A stretch of 64,000 nt of DNA from RYN-230 sp963834705 (GCA_963834705.1 CAWICV010000001.1:1426001-1490000), one strand, 5' to 3'. Shown: positions 31,517 to 40,621, counted from the first letter of the stretch. Program-made: numbers and translations. Notes: generated from the letters alone by a model not told the origin.

Positions 31517-33541
31517 ATGCCGCACGTCACACGCCTGCGTGTGGTGAGCGCCACGATCGCTGCCGGAGCATTGACGCTCGGCACGCTCGCGGTCACCACT
31601 GCCGCGCAGGCGGGCACCACCAGACGGGCCATCGCCAACACCCACCCATCGTGGGCCGTTGCCGCGAAACGCCTCAGCAGCAAGGCCAGCGGGACAGTCA
31701 GTGCCAAGGTGTATCTGGCCCCCAGCAACCAGACCGCGCTCGCCCAGCAGGTGGCTGCCGTCTCCAACCCGCAGAGCAGCCAGTACCGGCATTACCTGAC
31801 CGCCGCCGAGGCCCGGGCGAAGTACGCCCCGAGCCAGGCGGAAATCTCCTCGGTGCGGTCGTGGCTCATCTCCTCGGGCCTGTCGGTGACCGGGGTCAGC
31901 GCGGCCAGCCCGGCGGCCGCCTACATCGCGGTGCGTGGCTCGGTGGCCGCGGCCAGCAAGGCGTTCGGCGTCTCCTTCGCCACCTTCCGGGGTCCCGGCG
32001 GGCAGACCGACCGGGCGCCTGAGTCGGCCGCTACCGCGCCGTCCTCGGTAGCCGGCAGCGTGCTCGCGGTGGCCGGCCTGGACACCGCGAAGAGCGCGAT
32101 CAAGCCCGCGCTGCCGCCGCCAGGGCCGAACTACTGGGTAGCCAAGCCGTGCTCGACCTACTACGGGCAGAAGGTCGCCACCAACAAGCCCAAGGCGTAC
32201 GGCCGGCACCAGCCGTGGACCAACTGTGGCTACACGCCGGCCCAGGTGCGCGGCGCCTACGGGGTGACCGCCTCCGGTAAGACCGGCGCGGGCCAGACCG
32301 TGGCCATCGTGGACGCCTACGCGTCCCCGACCATCAAGAACGACGCCAACCGGTTCGCCACCGTCGTCGGCGACCAGCCGTTCGGGGCGGGCCAGTTCAG
32401 GCAGTACCAGGCGGGCCCGTACACGCTGGCCGCCGCCAACAAGTGTGACGCGCCGGGCTGGTACGGCGAGGAGACCCTGGACGTCGAGTCGGTGCACGGC
32501 ATGGCGCCGGGCGCCAACGTCCGGTACGTGGCCGCAGGCAGCTGCCAGGACTCCGACCTGATCCAGGCGGACGCGCTCATCGTGAACAATGGCCTGGCCA
32601 GCATCGTCAGCAACTCCTGGGGCGAGCCGGCCAGCTTCTCCACCATCAGCGACGCGTTCAACGCCGTCTTCGAGCTCGGCGCGGTGGAGGGCATCGGCTT
32701 CTTCTTCTCCTCCGGGGACAACGGTTATGAAGGCCCGGGCGAGGACGCCGCCTCACCGTATGACCAGGTGGACTTCCCGACCTCCAGCCCGTACGTCACG
32801 TCGGTGGGCGGGACCAGCGTGGCCATCGGCCAGAAGAGAAACTACGAGTGGGAGACCTCCTGGGGCACCCTGATCGACCCGCTGGTGCACACCAAGACCG
32901 GCGAGAAGTGGCAGTACACCCCGCCCGGTCCGTACCCGTCGGGCTACGACGGGTCCAGCGGCGGCGGGGTGAGCACCGTGTACGGCCAGCCGTTCTACCA
33001 GCGCCACGTGGTGCCCACGTCGCTGGCCGAGCAGCTGCCGAACGGCCAGACCAGCAGCACGCCGATGCGCGTGGTGCCGGATGTGTCCGCGCTCGCTGAC
33101 CCGAGCACCGGCATCCTGGTCGGCCAGACCACACTGCAGCCGGACGGGACGACCTACGCCTTCTCGCTCAGCCGGATCGGCGGCACCAGTGTCGCCGCCC
33201 CGGTGTTCGCCGGCATTGAGGCGGACGCGCAGCAGGCCGCCGGGGCGGATCTCGGGTTCGCCAACCCGCTGATCTACTTCCTGGACCGGCACCACAGGTA
33301 CAGCTCGAAGTCGCCGGCGTTCAACGACGTGACCGACCACCCGCTGGGTCCCGGTTACCTCGCTGAGGTGCGCAACAACTACACCAACCCGGCGACCAGG
33401 CAGGGCCCGCTGCTCACCTACCTGCGGACCCTGGGCATCGACGGCGAGGGCGCGGACGCGCTGCCAGCCGTCCAGGGCTACGACGACTCGACTGGCGTCG
33501 GCTCGCCTGCCAACTACATCACGGATGTCGGCGGGCTCTGA
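31517..33541 (+). CDS. Secreted S53 (sedolisin/kumamolisin-type) serine-carboxyl peptidase
   Basis: A 674-residue exported acid protease. The signal peptide at residues ~1-30 ends AAQAGTT. The pro-kumamolisin activation domain (about 40-185, LAQQVAAVSNPQSSQYRHYL) is followed by the catalytic domain. The S53 triad is visible: Glu and Asp in GEETLDVESVHG, and nucleophile Ser in IGGTSVAAPVFAG, with an oxyanion Asp/Ser region at SNSWGEP. The C-terminal calcium site is suggested by NDVTDHPLG and GYDDSTGVGSP. It is likely active at acidic pH outside the cell. ATG 31517 has GGAAGGA upstream; ATG 31511 lies too close to it. Confidence 0.9.
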   Translation: MPHVTRLRVVSATIAAGALTLGTLAVTTAAQAGTTRRAIANTHPSWAVAAKRLSSKASGTVSAKVYLAPSNQTALAQQVAAVSNPQSSQYRHYLTAAEARAKYAPSQAEISSVRSWLISSGLSVTGVSAASPAAAYIAVRGSVAAASKAFGVSFATFRGPGGQTDRAPESAATAPSSVAGSVLAVAGLDTAKSAIKPALPPPGPNYWVAKPCSTYYGQKVATNKPKAYGRHQPWTNCGYTPAQVRGAYGVTASGKTGAGQTVAIVDAYASPTIKNDANRFATVVGDQPFGAGQFRQYQAGPYTLAAANKCDAPGWYGEETLDVESVHGMAPGANVRYVAAGSCQDSDLIQADALIVNNGLASIVSNSWGEPASFSTISDAFNAVFELGAVEGIGFFFSSGDNGYEGPGEDAASPYDQVDFPTSSPYVTSVGGTSVAIGQKRNYEWETSWGTLIDPLVHTKTGEKWQYTPPGPYPSGYDGSSGGGVSTVYGQPFYQRHVVPTSLAEQLPNGQTSSTPMRVVPDVSALADPSTGILVGQTTLQPDGTTYAFSLSRIGGTSVAAPVFAGIEADAQQAAGADLGFANPLIYFLDRHHRYSSKSPAFNDVTDHPLGPGYLAEVRNNYTNPATRQGPLLTYLRTLGIDGEGADALPAVQGYDDSTGVGSPANYITDVGGL

Positions 33542-33552
33542 CCCGGCGGCTA

Positions 33553-33596
33553 ACGCCGGAGGGGGCGGCCCGCACCAGGGCCGCCCCCTCCGGCGT
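33553..33596. terminator. Bidirectional terminator between S53 peptidase and adoK
   Basis: A perfect 19-bp stem with arms at 33553-33571 and 33578-33596 and a 6-nt loop (GCACCA). It lies between the stops of two convergent genes and can serve both. There is no U-tract. Confidence 0.9.
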
Positions 33597-33598
33597 GC

Positions 33599-34576
33599 TC
33601 AGGCTGAGTAGTGGGCGCTGACCTCGGCCGCCGCGGCCGGGCCGTACACGGCGGCGAAGCGCTCGGCCAGCGCGCCGGGCTTCAGCTCATACTCCTGCGG
33701 GCCCACCGTCTCCAGCACGTGCACCGCGAGCATGTTGCCCAGCTGGGCGGCCCGCTCCAGGGACAGCCCCCAGCCCACCGCGGCCAGGAAGCCGGAGCGG
33801 AATGCGTCCCCGGTCCCGGTCGGGTCCGCTTTGCGGGTCTCCGGCACCGGCCCGACCAGCACCGGCGCCTCCCCGGCCCGCTCGATCTTGGCCCCGTTAG
33901 GGCCGAGCGTGGTGATCCGCACCCCGACGTTGCCCAGGATCTGCGCGGCGGACCGGCCACTCTTGCGCTCGATCAGCGCTTCCTCGTACTCGTTGCAGAA
34001 CAGGTAGGCCGACCCGTCGACCAGCGCGCACACTTCCTGCTCGGCCAGCCGGGGCAGCTGCTGGGACAGGTCGGCGGCGAACGGGATGCCCAGATCCCTG
34101 CACTCCTGGGTGTGCGCGAGCATGGCCCCCGGGTCGCTGGCGCCGATCAGCACCAGGTCGAGGCCCCCGGCCTGCCCGGCCAGTGGGGCCAGCTGGATGT
34201 CCGCGTCCTCGCTCATCGCGCCCGGGTAGAACGAGGCGATCTGGTTGCCGTCCACGTCGGTGGTGCAGACGAACCGGGCGGTGTGATGGATGGCCGACTC
34301 GCGGACTCCTCCGCAGTCCACCCCGTGCTCGGTCAGCCAGCTGCGGTACGGCGCGAAATCCGCACCCACCGCGCCGATGAGCAGCGGGTTCAGGCCGAGC
34401 GCGCCGAGCCCGAACGCGATGTTGGCGGCGACCCCGCCGCGCCGGATCTCCAGGCCGTCGACCAGGAAGGACAGCGACACCCGGTCCATCTTTTCCGGGA
34501 TGAACTGCTCAACGAACCGGCCGGGAAACGTCATCAGGTGGTCGGTCGCGATGGACCCGGTGATAGCTATGCGCAC
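33599..34576 (-). CDS. adoK: Adenosine kinase (PfkB family)
   Basis: A 325-residue ribokinase-fold enzyme phosphorylating adenosine to AMP (purine salvage). The N-terminus IAITGSIATDHLMTFPGRF and the GGVAANIAFGLGALG substrate-lid motif match mycobacterial adenosine kinase; the catalytic anion-hole motif DPTGTGDAFRSGF contains the general-base Asp. Its position between oxidase genes and erpA mirrors mycobacteria (Rv2202c and Rv2204c). The start is ATG 34576. Confidence 0.9.
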   Translation of the reverse strand: MRIAITGSIATDHLMTFPGRFVEQFIPEKMDRVSLSFLVDGLEIRRGGVAANIAFGLGALGLNPLLIGAVGADFAPYRSWLTEHGVDCGGVRESAIHHTARFVCTTDVDGNQIASFYPGAMSEDADIQLAPLAGQAGGLDLVLIGASDPGAMLAHTQECRDLGIPFAADLSQQLPRLAEQEVCALVDGSAYLFCNEYEEALIERKSGRSAAQILGNVGVRITTLGPNGAKIERAGEAPVLVGPVPETRKADPTGTGDAFRSGFLAAVGWGLSLERAAQLGNMLAVHVLETVGPQEYELKPGALAERFAAVYGPAAAAEVSAHYSA

Positions 34577-34645
34577 TGCCGCACTCTAGGGCATGCGGCC
34601 GCCGGGCGAGAAGCAGCCCGGCGGCCAGTCAGCTCAGCGGGCCGA

Positions 34646-35005
34646 TCAGTGGAACGAATCGCCGCAGGCGCAGGAGCCGGTGGCGTTCGGGTTGTCGATG
34701 GTGAAGCCCTGCTTCTCGATCGTGTCCACGAAATCGATGGTCGCGCCCATCAGGTACGGGGCGCTCATCTTGTCGGTGACCACGTGCACACCGGAGAACT
34801 CGGCGTCGATGTCGCCGTCCAGCTCGCGCTCGTCGAAGTAGAGCTGGTAGCGCAGCCCAGAACAGCCGCCCGGCTGCACGGCGATGCGCAGTCGCAGGTC
34901 TTCACGGCCCTCCTGCGCCAGGAGAGCGCCAACCTTGGTGGCCGCGGCGCCGGTCAAGATGACGCCGGACGTGGTCTGGCTCATACCCTCGTGCTGGACA
35001 GTCAT
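34646..35005 (-). CDS. erpA: Iron-sulfur cluster insertion protein (ErpA/HesB A-type carrier)
   Basis: A 119-residue A-type carrier that inserts Fe-S clusters into apoproteins. The three cluster-ligand cysteines are present: Cys in QPGGCSGLRY and two in NATGSCACGDSF at the C-terminus. The length fits. The start chosen is ATG 35005, with GGGAG 10 nt upstream; the internal ATG at residue 8 (MSQTTSG) is an alternative. Possible clients nearby are QcrA and other Fe-S enzymes. Confidence 0.92.
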   Translation of the reverse strand: MTVQHEGMSQTTSGVILTGAAATKVGALLAQEGREDLRLRIAVQPGGCSGLRYQLYFDERELDGDIDAEFSGVHVVTDKMSAPYLMGATIDFVDTIEKQGFTIDNPNATGSCACGDSFH

Positions 35006-35110
35006 AGGTGATTTACTCCCGCGTTGGACTGCCGCCGCATGCGCGGCGCTGGGTGATCCCCTCCGACAACCATATGCCGTCCGCAGGCATTCCGGGCCGC
35101 CCGGCCCAGC

Positions 35111-35875
35111 TCAACCGCTGGCGAACTCCACCCCTGGGGTCCACGACTCGCTGCCGTCCGGCCGGATCAGGTACGCCTGGTAGCCGGCCAGCCCGCTGAT
35201 CAGCTCCAGCGCGGCGTCCCCGCCCACCGCCAGGCCGGTGGCCAGCGCGTCCGCCTGGGCCAGGCTGGGGCCGGTAACGGTGGCCGAGGCCGCCTGGCAG
35301 CCCGGCTGGCCGGTGCGCGGATCGACCAGGTGCGCGCCCCGCTCGTAGCTGGCTGAGGTGGCCACCGCGCCGTGCACCTCCAGCACCGCGGCCAGGCCCG
35401 TTGCCCGCCAGGGATGGCGGATACCAGCCCGCCAGCACCGGCCGGGCCCTGGCATACCGAACGCGGCCAGGTCCCCGCCGCCGTTGACCAGCGCCGCAGG
35501 GATGCCTGCCTGGTCAAGCAGGCGCAGCGCGTTGGCCACCGCCCAGCCCTTGACCAGCCCGGTGGGGTCGTAGCCGCCAGGCATGGCCCACGGGTCGAAC
35601 CAGCCGCCGGCCGCGTCGCGGGCCTGCTGGCAGGCGGCCTCCACCTCAGCCATCACCGGCGGCGGGGCGGTGCGCGGCGCACCGCGGCGGAGCAGGCTCA
35701 GCGGGCTGCCCGCGTCCCAGGTGCTGAACACGCGGTCCGCGTCCCGCAGCACGGCGCAGGCGGCCTGGACCGCGGCCCGCAGGTCCGGGCCGGGCAGCTC
35801 CCCGGGGTGCAGCGCGAACGAGACCACCGTGCCCATCACCGGCTCGGCGTGGGTGACCAGGCCATCCTGATTCAT
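35111..35875 (-). CDS. apbE: FAD:protein FMN transferase (ApbE)
   Basis: A 254-residue flavin transferase that attaches FMN covalently to a Thr or Ser of target proteins. Conserved stretches include HAEPVMGTVVSFAL at the N-terminus, DADRVFSTWDAGSPLS, GGWFDPW-GGYDPTGLVKGWAV, and LVNGGGDLAAFG followed by SASYERGAHLVDPRTG. Mg-binding Asp is in the QADALATGLAV region. There is no clear signal peptide, so it is probably cytoplasmic or acts before export. The start overlaps the stop of the FMN-binding protein gene by 4 bp, linking enzyme and substrate. Confidence 0.9.
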   Translation of the reverse strand: MNQDGLVTHAEPVMGTVVSFALHPGELPGPDLRAAVQAACAVLRDADRVFSTWDAGSPLSLLRRGAPRTAPPPVMAEVEAACQQARDAAGGWFDPWAMPGGYDPTGLVKGWAVANALRLLDQAGIPAALVNGGGDLAAFGMPGPGRCWRAGIRHPWRATGLAAVLEVHGAVATSASYERGAHLVDPRTGQPGCQAASATVTGPSLAQADALATGLAVGGDAALELISGLAGYQAYLIRPDGSESWTPGVEFASG

Positions 35876-36312
35876 CTGAAGTGCGCCTTGTCCAGCGCGG
35901 CCTGGACCGACTGCGCGTAGGCCTCGCTGGTGTAGGTGGCCCCGGACACCGCCTGGATCCGCGCCGACTGGGCCGCCAGCACCTCGTGGCGCAGCACCGG
36001 GATGGCCCGGTCAGCCAGTTCCTGGGAGAACTGCTCGGCCGTCTTGAGCACCGGCACGCTCACCCCGGTGATCCGGCCGCCGCGGATGGCGACCCGGGTG
36101 GCCAGCTCGCCATACCCGTACGGCACCACGGAGCCGGTCACTGCACCGCTGGTGGGGGCCTGCGGCCCGGCTGCCGGGGCGCTGCGGCCCGGGCTGGCGG
36201 ATGGTGCCGGGCTCTGGGCCAGCGCGCCGGATGCGGCTGGCCGGTGCAGCCCGAGAACGCCCAGGAAGCCGGCCACGGCACCGCCCAGCACCAGCCATGG
36301 CGCGCTCCTCAT
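35872..36312 (-). CDS. Membrane-anchored FMN-binding domain protein, likely ApbE substrate
   Basis: A 146-residue protein. An N-terminal helix (WLVLGGAVAGFLGVLGL, residues 5-21) anchors it outside, followed by a Ser/Pro/Ala linker and an FMN_bind domain (about 55-146). The flavinylation motif QAVSGATYTSEAY is present, with the second Thr-containing SGAT site as the likely attachment point. Such domains relay electrons at the outer face of the membrane. ATG 36312 follows GGGAGGGG. It lies between the reductase and apbE genes. Confidence 0.86.
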   Translation of the reverse strand: MRSAPWLVLGGAVAGFLGVLGLHRPAASGALAQSPAPSASPGRSAPAAGPQAPTSGAVTGSVVPYGYGELATRVAIRGGRITGVSVPVLKTAEQFSQELADRAIPVLRHEVLAAQSARIQAVSGATYTSEAYAQSVQAALDKAHFR

Positions 36313-36361
36313 CGCGTCCCCTCCCTGGTGGTGGTGGGCGCTGGGCCGGAAGCGGGCGCGC

Positions 36362-37759
36362 TCACAGCGCGAACGCCTCATGGTGAATAGCGTCATCGGG
36401 GACGCCCAGATTACGCGCCAGCGCCACGATGTCAGCCACGAATCCTTCCGGGCCGCACACATACACGTCGCGGTGGTTCAGGTCGGGGACCAGCCGGGGC
36501 AGCGACACCTCGTCGATCGCCGCCTCCTGCCGCGGGCCGGCCAGCTCATGGAGGGTGCCGCGGCGCTGCCGGACCAGTTCGCGCACCTCGGCGCGGAGCA
36601 CGAGGTCCTCCGGGCGGCTGGCCCGCAGCAGGACCACCGGCGCGCTGCCGCGGGGCAGGTCCTCGAGCAGTGACCGGAGCGCGGTGACCCCGATCCCGGC
36701 CGCGATCAGCAGCGCGCGGTACCGCCGCTGCTGGTAGCGGGTGAAAGCCCCGTACGGTCCCTCGGCCACCACCCGGGTGCCGGGCCGCAGACCGGCCAGG
36801 GACCGCGAGAAGTTGCCCACTCCCTTGACGGTCACCCGCAGGTAAGGCGGCTGCGGCAGGGCGGAGAGGGAGAACGGGTGGGCCCGCCACCACCGGCCGG
36901 GAGTGAGGAACCGCCAGTACAGGAACTGCCCGCCGGATACCGGCAGCCGGTCCAGCTGCTGGCCGGCCAGGATGACCGACACCACGCCGGGTCCTTCGGA
37001 CCGCACCTCGACTACTCGCAACTGGTGCCGCACGGTGCGCAGGATGGGCAGGCCGATCCGGTAACCGAGCACGGCGCCCGCGGTGGCCGCCCAGATCACC
37101 GACCACACGAGCCGGGTGAGCGGATGCCCGACGAAGGACGGCCCGAGCACGAGCTCGTGCGGGACGGCGAGGGCCAGCGCGAGGTACATCCACAGATGGA
37201 TAAGCCACCAGGTGTCCCGGGGCAGCCGACGCCGGACCGTGCGCAGCGAGATCACCCCGATGAAGCACATGATGCCCAGCGCGACCGTGGCGATCAGCAC
37301 GTCCGGGTAGGTCACCAGCGTGCCCGCCTCGTGCCAGAGCCCGGTCCGGGCGGCCTGTGCGTAACCCACGGTGAGGAACAGCGCGTGCGCGGCCAGCAGG
37401 CTGATCGGCCACGGGGCCAGCGCCCGGTGCAGCCGGACCAGGCCGTCCTGGCCGGTCACCCGCTCGATGGCCGGGATCCGGCTGACCAGCAGGACCATGA
37501 TCAGCGCCAGGTAGGTGCCGGCCATGCCGGTCAGGCTGCCCGCGAAGGTGGCCAGGCCGCCGGGCGCGGAGAGCTGGCTGGCCGACTCGGCGGTGAGGGT
37601 CAGCGCGGTGGTGATGCCCAGGCCCAGCCCGGCGGCCAGCAGCGCGATCCGGGCCAGCGCGGGGCGCGGCTGCGGTGCGGGCAGGCGGGCAGGCGGCTGT
37701 TTCCGGTTGCGGCCGGCCGGCGCCTCAGGCGCGCCAAACGCAGCCGGCGGAGCGCTCAT
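36362..37759 (-). CDS. Ferric-reductase-like membrane flavoprotein with NAD(P)H-binding domain
   Basis: A 465-residue protein. A six-helix ferric-reductase-like transmembrane domain (about 35-240) with candidate heme His in RLHRALAPW, AAHALFL, IHLWMYLAL and VPHELVLG is followed by an FAD-binding beta-barrel with HPFSLSALP and a GVGNFSRSL turn, then an NAD(P)H domain with LIAAGIGVTALRSLL and VYVCGPEGFV. It would oxidise cytosolic NAD(P)H and pass electrons across the membrane, here plausibly to the FMN-binding protein encoded next. The start is ATG 37759. The gap to the next gene is 49 bp. Confidence 0.87.
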   Translation of the reverse strand: MSAPPAAFGAPEAPAGRNRKQPPARLPAPQPRPALARIALLAAGLGLGITTALTLTAESASQLSAPGGLATFAGSLTGMAGTYLALIMVLLVSRIPAIERVTGQDGLVRLHRALAPWPISLLAAHALFLTVGYAQAARTGLWHEAGTLVTYPDVLIATVALGIMCFIGVISLRTVRRRLPRDTWWLIHLWMYLALALAVPHELVLGPSFVGHPLTRLVWSVIWAATAGAVLGYRIGLPILRTVRHQLRVVEVRSEGPGVVSVILAGQQLDRLPVSGGQFLYWRFLTPGRWWRAHPFSLSALPQPPYLRVTVKGVGNFSRSLAGLRPGTRVVAEGPYGAFTRYQQRRYRALLIAAGIGVTALRSLLEDLPRGSAPVVLLRASRPEDLVLRAEVRELVRQRRGTLHELAGPRQEAAIDEVSLPRLVPDLNHRDVYVCGPEGFVADIVALARNLGVPDDAIHHEAFAL

Positions 37760-37835
37760 AGCGGCCTACCCTGCCAGCAGGCATTCTCCGCGGGGTGGCT
37801 AAATGCTCTGCATTTCTTCTGAATCCCTGACCGGG

Positions 37836-38408
37836 CTAGAGGCCGGGGGCGCCCCAGACCGCGAACCAGCGGCTCAGGTCGGGCTCGATCCTCAGGTCGG
37901 CGCCGACCTGGCCGCGGACCTGGAGTTCGAGCGCGTTGTCCCGCTGCTCCCCCGAGGTCGGCGCGAACGGGTAGAACGTGCCCCGCTTGTACAGGTAGAC
38001 GAGGCCAAGCTTGCGGCCCGAGTCGCCGGCGAAGCTGACCAGGGTGCACAGCAGCTGCGGGCCGAATCCGCCGTCGGCCAGCGAGGAGTTCACCGCGTGC
38101 AGGTCGGTGACCAGCGCCTCGAAGTCGTCCTTGCTGTGCTGGCAGGTCAGCCACGTGAATCCGTAGCTGTCCTTGGTGACGTCGACCGACGCGGCGCCGG
38201 AGCCCATGCTGAGCAGCTCGCGGACGTCCTTCTCGATGTCCCCGAACGCCTTGCCCTCGGCGGCCCGGAAGCAGACCGACCCGGTGCCGGTGGGCACCAG
38301 GTTCATCCCCGCTTCCAGCGTGATCGCGGCGGTGGGCAGTTCGAACAGCTGGTCCAGGTTGGGCTGGGCCGGCTTGGTCCGGCCCAGCAGGGTGTCCAGG
38401 AAGCCCAC
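37836..38408 (-). CDS. pspAB: PspA-associated protein PspAB
   Basis: A 190-residue protein starting GFLDTLLGRTKPAQPNLDQL, with KDSYGFTWLTCQ and the ending RWFAVWGAPGL, all typical of PspAB. It is a cytoplasmic partner of the actinobacterial and archaeal PspA modules; its mechanism is not established. It lies 3 bp after htpX, in the same operon as pspAA and pspA. Confidence 0.88.
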   Translation of the reverse strand: MGFLDTLLGRTKPAQPNLDQLFELPTAAITLEAGMNLVPTGTGSVCFRAAEGKAFGDIEKDVRELLSMGSGAASVDVTKDSYGFTWLTCQHSKDDFEALVTDLHAVNSSLADGGFGPQLLCTLVSFAGDSGRKLGLVYLYKRGTFYPFAPTSGEQRDNALELQVRGQVGADLRIEPDLSRWFAVWGAPGL

Positions 38409-38411
38409 CGG

Positions 38412-39386
38412 TTAGGCCTGCTTGCTCAGCTGATCGGAGATCTCGGACAGCTGGCGCAGCCGCCGCTCCAGCGTGGGGTGCGTGGAGAAGATGTTGGACA
38501 GCGCGACTTCCTTGCCGCCGGCCTTGAACGCGGGCACGAAGTAGAACGCGTTCAGCGGCTCGGCCGAGCGCAGGTCCCTGGTCGGGATCCGCGACATCGA
38601 CCCGCTGACCTTCTGCAGCGCGCTGGCCAGCTTGGAGGGCTGGCCGGTGAGCAGCGCGCCGGACCGGTCCGCGGCCAGCTCCCGGTACCGGGACAGCAGC
38701 CGGATGAGCAGGAAGCTGATCGCGTAGGTGACCATGCCGACGATCAGCACGATGAAGATGACCGGCAGCGCGCCGCCGTTGTTGTTGTTCCCGCCGCGGC
38801 CGCGGCCCCCACCGCCGAACAGCTCGGAGTAGAACGCGAACCGGACCAGCAGGCCGGCGATGATGCCGAGGAACGACGCGATGGTCATCACCACCACGTC
38901 CTTGTGCGCGACGTGGGACAGCTCGTGCGCCAGCACGGCCTCCAGCTCACCGTCGTCCAGGTTGCTGTTCAGCATGCCGGTCGTCACGACCAGCACCGCG
39001 GTCTTGCTGTTCCGCCCGGTGGCGAACGCGTTCAGCATCGGCGACGGGGCGATGGCCACCCGGGGCTTGGGCATGTTGGCCAGCGCGCAGAGCCGGTCCA
39101 CGATGCCGTGCAGCCGGGCCGCCTGCGGCCCGTCCTGCGGGGTGACCAGCTGGGCACCGGACGTGCTGAGTGCGATCTTGTCGGAATAGAACAGGGAGCC
39201 GACCCCCAGCACCAGGCCGAGCAGTACTGCGAAGAAGATGATGGCGCCGCCGGACACCCTGCCGGTCGCGCTGAGCACCAGCACGAGGGCGGTGATGAAG
39301 GCGACGAACACGAGCCCGAGCAGGAACATCGTGAGGGTCATCCGGGCGGTGAGTCCTCTGTCGGGCGCATAGCGGGTCGTCGCCAT
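38412..39386 (-). CDS. htpX: Membrane zinc metalloprotease HtpX
   Basis: A 324-residue M48 protease. Two N-terminal helices (about 15-55) precede the active site AVLAHELSHVAHKD (HExxH), with the third zinc ligand Glu in RYRELAADRSGALLTG. A further helix pair (about 170-215) flanks a Gly/Asn-rich loop (GGGGRGRGGNNNNGG) that is unusual in length. It degrades misfolded membrane proteins. Its place between pspAA and pspAB makes it part of the envelope-stress unit. Confidence 0.92.
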   Translation of the reverse strand: MATTRYAPDRGLTARMTLTMFLLGLVFVAFITALVLVLSATGRVSGGAIIFFAVLLGLVLGVGSLFYSDKIALSTSGAQLVTPQDGPQAARLHGIVDRLCALANMPKPRVAIAPSPMLNAFATGRNSKTAVLVVTTGMLNSNLDDGELEAVLAHELSHVAHKDVVVMTIASFLGIIAGLLVRFAFYSELFGGGGRGRGGNNNNGGALPVIFIVLIVGMVTYAISFLLIRLLSRYRELAADRSGALLTGQPSKLASALQKVSGSMSRIPTRDLRSAEPLNAFYFVPAFKAGGKEVALSNIFSTHPTLERRLRQLSEISDQLSKQA

Positions 39387-39521
39387 CGCGCCGCCTCCGT
39401 TCCGTCAGCTGGGCACTCCCAGCTGAGCGCTAACCGGCTTCACTGCTGAAGCCATCCATGACTCAATTATCGGGCAGCATCCAGTGTGCGCAGTCAGCCT
39501 GAAAGCTGGCTGAGCGTTGGC

Positions 39522-39800
39522 TCAACCCGGGATGAGCCCGTCGTCCGTAAGCAGGGCACGCACGTCGTCCATGCTCGCCTCCGAGTACGGCAGGATCACA
39601 TCCGACGCTTCCAACGAATCCGCCGGGATGGGTGTTCCCGCCGCCCGGACCCGGGCCAGCAGACCTTCGAGCGCGACCCGGAACGCCTTCTCATCGCCCG
39701 CGTTCAGCGCCGCCTGCAGCTTGGCGTCGAGCTCGTTGAGCTCGGCGGACAGCTCGTCGTCCACCGTGAGCTGACCCTCGCCGAGGATCCGGACGATCAT
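39522..39800 (-). CDS. pspAA: PspA-associated protein PspAA
   Basis: A 92-residue protein with the typical MIVRILGEGQLTVDDELSAEL opening (split here as MIVRILGEGQ-LTVDDELSAE) and the ending DDVRALLTDDGLIPG. The central part is helical (ELDAKLQAALNAGDE). It binds or modulates PspA in actinobacteria and archaea. The start at 39800 overlaps the pspA stop by 4 bp, so the two are co-translated. Confidence 0.9.
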   Translation of the reverse strand: MIVRILGEGQLTVDDELSAELNELDAKLQAALNAGDEKAFRVALEGLLARVRAAGTPIPADSLEASDVILPYSEASMDDVRALLTDDGLIPG

Positions 39801-40621
39801 GACCCGTCACCAGTCTGCGGCTGATCCGCGGCCGGGCTGGCCTGGCCCGCCTGGCCCGCCTGGCCGTTGCTGGTGCTGCCGGCCGCGCCCGGCGCGTTGC
39901 CCTCGATCTCCCTCGGCGCCTCGCCGCCGATCTCCAGCTTCATCCGCTCCAGCTCGCGGTCCACGTCGTGGCCCGCGCCTATCTGGTCCAGCTCGCGCTG
40001 GATGTCGTCGTTCGGCTGCGCGGTGACGTCGTCCAGCGCGCCGGAGGCCATCAGCTCGTCGATGGCGCCCGCCCGGGCCTGCATCTGCGCGGTCTTGTCC
40101 TGGGCCCGCTGCACGGCCATGCCCACGTCGCCCATCTCCTCGGAGATGCCGGACACGGCCTCGCCGATGCGGGTCTGCGCCTCGGCCGCGGTGTAGGTGG
40201 CCTTGATGGTCTCCTTCTGGGTGCGGAAGGCCTCCACCTTGGCCTGCAGCCGCTGCGAGGCAGCGGTCAGCTTCTCCTCGTCGGCCTGCAGCGACTGGTA
40301 CTGGGTCTGCAGGTCACCGAGCTGGGTCTGCAGCGCCGACTTGCGGGTCAGCGCCTCACGGGCCAGGTCTTCCCGGCCGCCGCCCAGCGCCTGCCGCGCC
40401 TGCCGGTCCAGCTTGTCCTGCTGCTGCTGCAGCGTGTTCATCTGCAGCTCGACCCGCTTGCGCGACGTGGCGACGTCGGCGACGCCGCGGCGGACCTGCG
40501 TCAGCATCTCCAGCTGGCGCTGGTAGGAGTAGTCCAGGGTCTCGCGCGGATCTTCCATCCGGTCCAGGGCCTTGTTGGCCTTGGCCTTGAAGATCATCGA
40601 TACCCGCTTCACCACGCTCAT
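39797..40621 (-). CDS. pspA: PspA/IM30 (Vipp1) family membrane-stress protein
   Basis: A 274-residue ESCRT-III-like protein. The amphipathic N-terminal helix VVKRVSMIFKAKANKALDRM binds membranes; long coiled-coil helices run from about 25 to 185, rich in Gln and charged residues. The C-terminal ~50 residues (Gly/Ala/Gln-rich, SNGQAGQAGQAS) are disordered. It assembles on damaged membranes to maintain the proton gradient. The start chosen is ATG 40621 (MSVVKRV); ATG 40633 adds only MVAP. It is the first gene of pspA-pspAA-htpX-pspAB. Confidence 0.9.
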   Translation of the reverse strand: MSVVKRVSMIFKAKANKALDRMEDPRETLDYSYQRQLEMLTQVRRGVADVATSRKRVELQMNTLQQQQDKLDRQARQALGGGREDLAREALTRKSALQTQLGDLQTQYQSLQADEEKLTAASQRLQAKVEAFRTQKETIKATYTAAEAQTRIGEAVSGISEEMGDVGMAVQRAQDKTAQMQARAGAIDELMASGALDDVTAQPNDDIQRELDQIGAGHDVDRELERMKLEIGGEAPREIEGNAPGAAGSTSNGQAGQAGQASPAADQPQTGDGS

